Origin: Microbacterium sp. Marseille-Q6648
Lineage (GTDB): Bacteria; Actinomycetota; Actinomycetes; Actinomycetales; Microbacteriaceae
DNA: 64,000 bases
Direction: 5' to 3'
Assembly (NCBI RefSeq): GCF_943181415.1
Contig: NZ_CALPBZ010000005.1
Span: forward strand, 401,032 to 465,031
Made by a program: the position numbers and the translations under genes. The notes below the pieces were generated by a model, which was not told where the DNA came from, made no database searches, and saw only the letters and a program-made list of their open reading frames with translations. Below, one piece after another: positions 58,353 through 64,000 of this stretch (positions are counted from its first letter, which is position 1; the number at the start of each line of letters is the position of its first letter).

Positions 58353-60470
58353 TCAGACCGTCGGGTCGACCTGGCGTCCGCTGAGCTCTTCGATGAGGTC
58401 GTCGCCGGGACGGACCTCGTCGAACGGCGCCTCGATCTCGGCGCGGTCCAGCATCTCGGTCATCCGGCGGCGGCGCTGACGTGTGATGAGCGTCACGACC
58501 GTGCCCGAGCGGCCGGCGCGGCCGGTGCGGCCGGAGCGGTGCAGGTAGGTCTTGTACTCGTCCGGCGGGTCAGCCTGCACGACCAGGTCGATGTCGTCGA
58601 CATGGATGCCGCGAGCGGCCACGTCGGTGGCGACGAGCACCCGGACGCGACCCGAGGTGAGCTTCTCGAGGTTGCGGGTGCGCTTGGCCTGGTTGAGGTC
58701 GCCGTGCAGCGCGAGCGCGGGGATGCCTGCGTCGTCGAACTGCTCCGACAGCATCTCGGCGTACGCACGCGTGCGGGCGAAGACGAGCGTCTTGCCGTCA
58801 CGGTCGACGAGCGACCCGAGGATGTCGGCCTTGTCGCGGTGATCGATGACGAGGATGCGGTGGTCGATCGTGCCGGTGTCCTGGTCCTCGCCGGCGACCT
58901 CGTAGACGGCGGGGTTCACGAGGAACTCATCGACGAGCGCTGCGACCTCTCGATCCAGGGTCGCCGAGAACAGCAGCTTCTGGCTGCCGTCGCTGGTGTG
59001 GCGGAGGATCCGCTGCACCGGCTCGAGGAAGCCCAGCTCGCACATGTGGTCGGCCTCGTCGAGCACCGCGATGCGGATCTCGGACAGGTCGAGCTTGCCC
59101 TGCTGCACGAGGTCTTCGATGCGGCCGGGCGTGCCGATGATGATGTCGACGCCCTTCTTCAGCGCGCCGACCTGGCGACCCTGGGGAACGCCGCCGTAGA
59201 TCTGGGTCGTGAAGAGGCCGACACTGCGCGCGATGGGCTGGATCGTGCGGTCGATCTGCAGCGCGAGCTCGCGCGTCGGGGCGAGGATGAGGGCCTTGGG
59301 TGACCGGCCGAACTCCCGGCGGCTGCCGGCCTGCGAGCGCAGGATCGACTCGACCAGCGGGGCGCCGAACGCGATCGTCTTACCCGAGCCGGTGCGGCCG
59401 CGGGCGAGGACGTCTCGGCCTTCGAGGATCGGGGCGACCGTGGCCGCCTGGATCGGGAAGGGCGTCGACGCGCCGAGGTCGGCGAGCACGCGCACGATGT
59501 TCTGGCCGAGACCGAGCTCGTCGAACGAACCAGGGACCTCTTCGGCCTGGATGGCCTGCGCCTGCAGGCGTTCGTGCACCACGTCGACGCGGTCCTCGTG
59601 CGCCTTGTCGCGGGCGGGCGTCGCCTTCCAGTCCGAGCGTCCGGCGCTCTGATCGCGGCGAGGGCGGTCGTCGAACGAACGCGCGGGACGGTCCGCACGC
59701 GCCGGTCGCTCGTCGCGACGCGGACGGTCGTCGAACGAACGAACCGGACGGTCCGAACGAGCGGGACGGTCGTCCCGGCGCGGGCGGTCGTCGAATCCGT
59801 GGGCGGGACGATCATCGCGACGTGGGCGGTCGTCGAACGAACGCGCGGGACGGTCCGCACGCACCGGACGCTCGTCGCGACGCGGACGGTCGTCGAACGA
59901 ACGAACCGGACGGTCCGAACGAGCGGGACGGTCGTCCCGGCGCGGGCGGTCATCGAATCCGCGGGCGGGACGGTCATCGCGACGCGGACGGTCGTCGAAC
60001 GAACGAACCGGACGGTCCGAACGAGCGGGACGGTCGTCCCGGCGCGGGCGGTCGTCGAATCCGCGGGCGGGTCGCTCGTCGCGACGCGGACGGTCATCGA
60101 ACGAACGAACCGGACGGTCCGCACGCACGGGACGGTCGTCCCGGCGCGGACGGTCGTCGAACGAACGAACCGGACGGTCCGAACGCACCGGACGGTCGTC
60201 GCGACGCGCCGGACGGTCGTCACGGGCATGGGTGCGAATGCCGCGCGCCTCATCTCGGCCGGCGCGCTCCTGCGCGGTCCATCGACGCTTGGGCGCGGCA
60301 TCCTTGGCCTCGGCCTGGTGTCCGCGGTGTCCGGCGCTGCGGCTCCCGGGCTTGCCGGCGGACGCCTCTCCGGGACGGCGCTTGCGGTCCTGGAACGACG
60401 TCTTGGCGCCGTAGCGGGGCTCGAAGTTCTTGGCGGCACGGCCGCCGGCGGGCTTCTTGTTCTTGGGCAC
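58353..60470 (-). CDS. DEAD-box RNA helicase with long DRP-repeat N-terminus
   Basis: This 705-aa helicase has a basic disordered N-terminus (1-270) made of R-D-D-R-P-x-R and S-F-D-D-R-P-R-R units. The RecA core follows: motif I GRGRTGSGKTIAFG, APTRELALQID, DEADHMCELG, LFSATLD and YLHRSGRTGRAGRSG. The DRP repeats likely form RNA-binding, condensate-forming tails as in other RGG-type helicases. GTG 60470 is chosen because AGAAGGA is 7 nt upstream; ATG 60560 would add 30 aa lacking conserved features. Confidence 0.92.
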   Translation of the reverse strand: MPKNKKPAGGRAAKNFEPRYGAKTSFQDRKRRPGEASAGKPGSRSAGHRGHQAEAKDAAPKRRWTAQERAGRDEARGIRTHARDDRPARRDDRPVRSDRPVRSFDDRPRRDDRPVRADRPVRSFDDRPRRDERPARGFDDRPRRDDRPARSDRPVRSFDDRPRRDDRPARGFDDRPRRDDRPARSDRPVRSFDDRPRRDERPVRADRPARSFDDRPRRDDRPAHGFDDRPRRDDRPARSDRPVRSFDDRPRRDERPARADRPARSFDDRPRRDQSAGRSDWKATPARDKAHEDRVDVVHERLQAQAIQAEEVPGSFDELGLGQNIVRVLADLGASTPFPIQAATVAPILEGRDVLARGRTGSGKTIAFGAPLVESILRSQAGSRREFGRSPKALILAPTRELALQIDRTIQPIARSVGLFTTQIYGGVPQGRQVGALKKGVDIIIGTPGRIEDLVQQGKLDLSEIRIAVLDEADHMCELGFLEPVQRILRHTSDGSQKLLFSATLDREVAALVDEFLVNPAVYEVAGEDQDTGTIDHRILVIDHRDKADILGSLVDRDGKTLVFARTRAYAEMLSEQFDDAGIPALALHGDLNQAKRTRNLEKLTSGRVRVLVATDVAARGIHVDDIDLVVQADPPDEYKTYLHRSGRTGRAGRSGTVVTLITRQRRRRMTEMLDRAEIEAPFDEVRPGDDLIEELSGRQVDPTV
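59655..60234 (-). repeat. Coding tandem repeat (DRP-x-R units) in the helicase N-terminus
   Basis: Variants of CGGACGGTCGTCGAACGAAC and CGGGACGGTCGTCCCGGCGC recur over about 580 bp, so units are highly similar at DNA level and encode the repeated RSFDDRPRRD / RDDRPARG blocks. The high DNA identity suggests recent unequal crossover. Confidence 0.85.
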
Positions 60471-60841
60471 GGTGGTGTCCTTCTGGGTTCTCTTGCACGA
60501 GAACAGCGTCGAACGCGCACGCTCGATCAACCCGGACATCCGTCGGCCGGGGCCATTCATGTGATGGTCGTCGGGGCGATCGCCCCCACCATCGGCCCCT
60601 GGAACTCACAGAAAAGCAGCCGCGTAGAGCAGATCCCACGCGGTGTCCCGAGCCGACGCTACAGTTTAGCCGCGTTTTCCTGAGAGACTACAGACGCAAG
60701 CCCGAGGCAGACGACGATAACATTCGTCAAAAGCGAGTGCCGTCATGCTAGGGGGGATCCAGCGGGCCAGCGGCGCCACTTGCTTCGGGATGGTCTTGCC
60801 GTACCCGGAGCACGTGAGCCACGGCCCCCACGGTGGGCAGA
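60471..60841. other. Long leader of the helicase and divergent promoter region
   Basis: This 371-bp gap has no supported gene. On the minus strand, TAAACT (60663-60668) is a likely -10, which gives the helicase a ~185-nt 5' leader with a strong hairpin (60563-60593). The rest (60670-60841) is AT-richer and upstream of the DUF998-like gene, for which no clear promoter is seen. Confidence 0.5.
60563..60593 (-). promoter_or_regulatory. Hairpin in helicase mRNA leader
   Basis: GATGGT (60563-60568) and ACCATC (60588-60593) flank the perfect palindrome GGGGCGATCGCCCC (60573-60586). It sits about 95 nt before GTG 60470, in the middle of the long leader. DEAD-box helicase mRNAs in other bacteria have structured, self-regulated leaders, so a similar role is possible. 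Confidence 0.5.
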
Positions 60842-61810
60842 ATGACTTCGACGACTCTCAGTGCAGCACCCGGGTACGCACCGGTCGCGGTGGCGACCGT
60901 CGTTGCGCACCCGGTCGTGCCCGCGCCGGGATCGCGCTGGATCGACCGGCCCCTGTCGCACCGCACCTTCGAGGTGGCGATGGCCTTCCTCGCCGTGGGC
61001 GTCCTCGTGGCGATCATCACCACCAGCGACCCCCTGTGGTGGCAGCTGCACTTCTCGCAGCTGGGCACGTTCGGCGACCTCTCGGCCCGCACCTTCAACT
61101 CCACCGTCATCGTCGCGGGCCTGCTGCTGTCGTGCTACGGCATCCTTCTCGGGGCCGACCTGCCCGCGACCGTCGGGCGCCGCACCTCGCGGGGAATCCG
61201 CTGGTCGCTCATCTCCGCCGGCGCGCACATGATCGTCGTCGGCATCGTGCCCATACCGATCGACGAGGTCATGCACGACCGCGCGGCGGCCGGCCTCGCC
61301 CTGTCGTTCCTCGCCCTGATCGCGTCGGCGTTCGGGCTGCGCGGGGTGACCCGCCGCTTCCGCGGACTCACGATCATCTGCGTGGTCCTGCTGGCGGTCG
61401 GGATGACCGCGCTGATCACGGGCGTCATCAACCTCGCCAGCTACGAAGCCATCGCGTTCGGCACCGTCGCCGTCTGGGTCACGTACTTCAACCGGATGCT
61501 GCGCGACGCGCCGGTGATCGACGAGGCCCTCCCGGCGATCGCACTCGACGCCGTGACCGACGAGATCGCGGTCCACATCCCCCTGCGCAGCGGCCGCCAC
61601 GTCGCCCTGCGCGGGACGGTTCGCCGCAGCGGCGCCGCGGTGAACCGGAGCATCACCGCGCGGAATCGTCCCCGTCGGTCGTCGCATCCTCGGGCTGCGC
61701 GCTCACGTGCCCGGGGTCGGTCGCAGAGCCGGGCTCGAACCCTCCCCCGACATCCGCATCGGCGTCCGGTCGCGACGCATCCTCATCGCTCGCCTCGACG
61801 TCGTCGCTGA
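60842..61810 (+). CDS. DUF998-like integral membrane protein
   Basis: This 322-aa protein has six or seven TM helices from about residue 45 to 215 (HRTFEVAMAFLAVGVLVAII; LVSFLALIASAFGL-like pattern), with HFSQLGTFGDLSARTFNSTV matching DUF998 proteins. A cytosolic C-terminus follows residue 225. The last ~50 residues are Arg/Ser/His-rich and antisense to the exporter gene, so the native stop may be near 61640 in another frame. ATG 60842 lacks a clear ribosome binding site. Confidence 0.7.
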   Translation: MTSTTLSAAPGYAPVAVATVVAHPVVPAPGSRWIDRPLSHRTFEVAMAFLAVGVLVAIITTSDPLWWQLHFSQLGTFGDLSARTFNSTVIVAGLLLSCYGILLGADLPATVGRRTSRGIRWSLISAGAHMIVVGIVPIPIDEVMHDRAAAGLALSFLALIASAFGLRGVTRRFRGLTIICVVLLAVGMTALITGVINLASYEAIAFGTVAVWVTYFNRMLRDAPVIDEALPAIALDAVTDEIAVHIPLRSGRHVALRGTVRRSGAAVNRSITARNRPRRSSHPRAARSRARGRSQSRARTLPRHPHRRPVATHPHRSPRRRR

Positions 61811-63752
61811 GCGCCTCGTCTGACGGGTCCTCGCTCGTCGGCCCGCCGTGGGCGGCCGCAGCCGGCGGGCCCGCGGACTCCGGAACCTCGACATCCGGCG
61901 CCTCTTCGATCATCGGCACATCAGCCTCGGGCACGGCGATCGGCTCACCGTGCGCAGGGGTGGCGTCCGCGGCCGCGTCCCGCGCGCCCTCGGGCGCGGG
62001 AGCGGATGCCGCCACCTCGACATCCGGCGCCTCCTCGATCATCGGCACATTCACATCGTCGTTCGGCACGGTGTCCATCCCTCCCGTCGCGGCGGCTCCC
62101 GCGGTCGCGGCTGATTCTCGCAGACGCCGCGCGCGGCGGGTCTCGGTCGCGCCGGCACCGGCGAGCACCGGCTCGGCGACCGCCTGCTCCGAGCTCGCGG
62201 CACCCCCGGCATCCGCGCCCCCGGCCCGGCGCGCAGCGCGGCGCTCGGACGCGCCTTCGACGAGGTTGTAGAGCGTCGGCAGCACCAGCAGAGTGAGCAC
62301 CGTGGACGACACCAGTCCGCCGATGACGACGATCGCGAGCGGCTGCGAGATGAAGCCGCCGCTGCCGGTGATGCCGAGCGCCATCGGGGTGAGGGCGAAG
62401 ATCGTCGCGAGCGCCGTCATGAGGATGGGGCGAAGGCGACGCGCCCCGCCCGCGAGGGTCGCGTCGTGCGCCGACAGGCCCTTCTCGCGGTACTGGTTGA
62501 CGAGGTCGACGAGCACGATCGCGTTGGTCACCACGATGCCGATGAGCATGAGGACGCCGATGAGCGACGCGACGCCGAGGGGGACGCCGGTGATGATCTG
62601 CAGCAGGATGGCGCCGGTCGCCGCGAACGGCACCGACACCAGCAGAAGCAGCGGCTGCCGGAGCGACTTGAACGTGGCGACCATGACGACGTAGACGATG
62701 AGGATCGCCGCCAGCAGGGCGAGCCCGAGCTGTGTGAAAGCGTCCTGCTGCTGTGAGACGACGCCGCCGAGCGCCGCGTCTGCGGACGCGGGCAGCTCGA
62801 CGTCGGCGAGCACCTCGGTCACCGCGGCGCTGGCCGCGGTCAGGTCGTCGGTCGAGGGCGTCACCGTCACGGTCGCGGTGCGCTGGCCGCGCTGGGTCGT
62901 GATCGAAACGGGACCCTCGCTCTCCTCGACCGTCGCGACCTCGTCGAGGTCGACCGGCCCGCTCGCCGTCGGAACGGTGAGCTCGCGCAGCTCCTGCAGC
63001 GAGGCGGGGGTCGCGTCCGTGGCGAGGTAGACCGTCAGCGCGGTGTCGTCGATCTCGACCGTGCCGATCGAACGCGGCTGCATGGCGTTGGACACGAGTC
63101 CGCCGACCGCCACTTCCGACAGCCCGAGCTCCGCGGCCCGCTCGCGGTCGACCTCGACGGCGATGAAGGGCAGCGACCCGGCGAGATTGCTCGTGACCTG
63201 ACCCACGCCCTCGGCCGCCGACACCGTCTCGACGACGACATCCGTCGCCTCGCGCAGGGTGGCCGAGTCGGCGGCGGTGACCTCGATCTCGATGTCGCTC
63301 GACCCGAATCCGCCGCCGGTCGCCGCGACGGCGATCTCGCCGGCGCCCTCGAGGGTCGCCACGGCGTCCTGCACCTCTTCGCGCAGCGCGACCTGGTCGA
63401 CGTCGGGGTCGGTCGTGATGGAGTAGGTGATCCCCGAGCTGCCACCGGCGAAGGCGTCGCGCAGCGCCGAGCCGCTGGAGCCGATCGACACCTGGAAGGT
63501 CTGGATGCCGTCGATGCCGCTGAGCACCTCCTCCACCTGCTCGGCGGCGGCGCTCTCGGCTTCGAGGCTCGGGGCCGCACCGATCTCCTGCGTCATCGTG
63601 AAGGTGTTCTGACCGGAGTCGCCGAGGAAGTTCGTCTTCATGAACGGCGCCACCGCGACGGTTCCCCCGAGCACCAGCACCGCGAGCAGAAGCGTCACCC
63701 ACGAGTGCCGCAGGGTCCACCGCAGGACCGGCAGGTATCCCTTCTGCAGGCG
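61653..63752 (-). CDS. HAE1/RND-type efflux transporter, C-terminal part (5'-truncated)
   Basis: 699 residues are visible, beginning mid-protein with RLQKGYLPVLRWTLRHSWVT at the TM7 border of RND transporters. A periplasmic-type porter domain, helices (ILIVYVVMVATFKSLRQPLL; IVVTNAIVLVDLVNQYREKG) and an acidic C-terminal tail with a duplicated VPMIEEAPDVEV (two copies) follow. The N-terminal half (~500 aa) is missing because the sequence changes into a G/C tract at 63753. It is likely intact in the organism, with assembly error more likely than a true break. Family members export drugs or lipids. Confidence 0.85.
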   Translation of the reverse strand, partial: RLQKGYLPVLRWTLRHSWVTLLLAVLVLGGTVAVAPFMKTNFLGDSGQNTFTMTQEIGAAPSLEAESAAAEQVEEVLSGIDGIQTFQVSIGSSGSALRDAFAGGSSGITYSITTDPDVDQVALREEVQDAVATLEGAGEIAVAATGGGFGSSDIEIEVTAADSATLREATDVVVETVSAAEGVGQVTSNLAGSLPFIAVEVDRERAAELGLSEVAVGGLVSNAMQPRSIGTVEIDDTALTVYLATDATPASLQELRELTVPTASGPVDLDEVATVEESEGPVSITTQRGQRTATVTVTPSTDDLTAASAAVTEVLADVELPASADAALGGVVSQQQDAFTQLGLALLAAILIVYVVMVATFKSLRQPLLLLVSVPFAATGAILLQIITGVPLGVASLIGVLMLIGIVVTNAIVLVDLVNQYREKGLSAHDATLAGGARRLRPILMTALATIFALTPMALGITGSGGFISQPLAIVVIGGLVSSTVLTLLVLPTLYNLVEGASERRAARRAGGADAGGAASSEQAVAEPVLAGAGATETRRARRLRESAATAGAAATGGMDTVPNDDVNVPMIEEAPDVEVAASAPAPEGARDAAADATPAHGEPIAVPEADVPMIEEAPDVEVPESAGPPAAAAHGGPTSEDPSDEALSDDVEASDEDASRPDADADVGGGFEPGSATDPGHVSAQPEDATTDGDDSAR

Positions 63753-63811
63753 GGGCGGCGGGGGCCCCGGGGGCCCGGGGGCGACGGGGGGGGCCCCGGG
63801 CGCCCCCCCCC
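63753..63811. other. G/C homopolymer junction, probable misassembly
   Basis: The 59 bp are almost pure G and C runs (GGGGG, GGGGGGGGG, CCCCCCCCC, and near-palindromic GGGGCCCCGGGGGCCCGGGG) unlike any other part of the window. An exporter gene breaks off on one side and a headless glycosyltransferase starts on the other. Confidence 0.75.
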
Positions 63812-64000
63812 AACAGCCCCTACATCGCCGAGCGCACCGCCGACAAGGGGGGCCGCGAGGCCGAGGTCATCCCCCCGCCGGTGCGGGTGGCCGACTTCTC
63901 GACGGCGGCGCTCGTCCACACGGTCGCCGAGCAGCGCATCCTGAAGGCGCTGCCTACCGAGTTCCTCCTCGGCGTCTCGCGCTTCGTGCCCTACAAGCGA
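63812..64000 (+). CDS. GT4-family glycosyltransferase fragment (internal, both ends missing)
   Basis: 63 codons read NSPYIAERTADKGGREAEVI then PPPVRVADFS and FLLGVSRFVPYKR. The N-S-x-Y-x-A-x-R, P-P-V and L-x-x-S-R-x-V-P-Y-K-R boxes are the middle of WbaZ/mannosyltransferase-type family 4 glycosyltransferases. There is no start codon or 5' half; upstream is the G/C tract. The gene runs off the right edge. Confidence 0.8.

Noticed and set aside
59655-60234. Tandem repeat considered as CRISPR array
   Set aside because: There are no unique spacers, units are in-frame coding, and no cas genes are near; it is the helicase DRP tail.
60471-60560. ATG 60560 start for the DEAD-box helicase
   Set aside because: The added 30 residues show no feature and GTG 60470 has a good AGAAGGA site, so I prefer the shorter start.

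Overview
The window is high-GC actinobacterial chromosome, most likely from Microbacterium or a close member of the Microbacteriaceae. The evidence is the gene content (mycoredoxin-type redoxin, Rv2578c-type radical SAM protein, YkoE-type ECF transporter, FHA/PP2C/Ser-Thr kinase genes), many GTG starts, many apparently leaderless genes (a TAnnnT-like -10 only 6-7 nt before the start codon), and a frequent GGATGCC/GGCATCC signature. Species-level assignment is inference.

Layout. 1-546: lower-GC DNA with a partial ParB-domain gene, ending in the 3' part of a tRNA-Phe(GAA) and its terminator; this looks like one end of an integrated element. 0.6-16 kb: housekeeping genes (LigT-like protein, pgi, ACT-domain protein, SDR, divergent GT2-GtrA and GT39-type membrane glycosyltransferases, mycoredoxin, kynA-amidohydrolase-kynU operon, DEAD-box helicase, pip, zinc metallopeptidase, mdh, a resolvase-fold protein lacking catalytic residues). 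16.0-31.7 kb (minus strand): a nine-gene operon running giant 2019-aa Ig-like/FN3 surface protein, MoxR, DUF58, transglutaminase-fold membrane protein (catalytic Cys replaced by Asp), FHA, PP2C, FHA, Ser/Thr kinase, FHA-HTH. The last eight genes are joined by 1-4 nt stop/start overlaps. 31.9-37.3 kb: UvrA-like ATPase and a four-gene cassette of a WXG100-like protein, a WXG/LXG-like-TM-hydrolase, a lipoprotein and a cytosolic protein. 37.4-51.5 kb: tag, TetR, acyl-CoA oxidase-like gene, recQ, Ski2-like helicase, SGNH hydrolase, GNAT, pirin, secreted subtilisin. 51.6-54.8 kb: YkoE-YkoD-YkoC-like ECF transporter with the two ATPase modules encoded separately. 54.8-63.75 kb: acyl-CoA dehydrogenase, radical SAM protein, membrane protein, DEAD-box helicase with a long DRP-repeat N-terminus, DUF998-like protein and a 5'-truncated RND exporter. 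63.75-64.0 kb: a G/C homopolymer tract followed by a headless GT4 glycosyltransferase fragment, probably a misassembly or chimeric junction.

The strongest candidates for something undescribed are: (i) a ~68-bp intergenic palindromic element (GGAGGA repeated at 19-nt spacing, inverted) found three times at unrelated loci; (ii) the nine-gene kinase/phosphatase/FHA/giant-protein operon, with a shared T-V-[VL]-R-like motif in the kinase and FHA linkers and a catalytically dead transglutaminase; (iii) the WXG-hydrolase cassette; and (iv) an amidohydrolase between kynA and kynU that could supply the missing formylkynurenine formamidase step.
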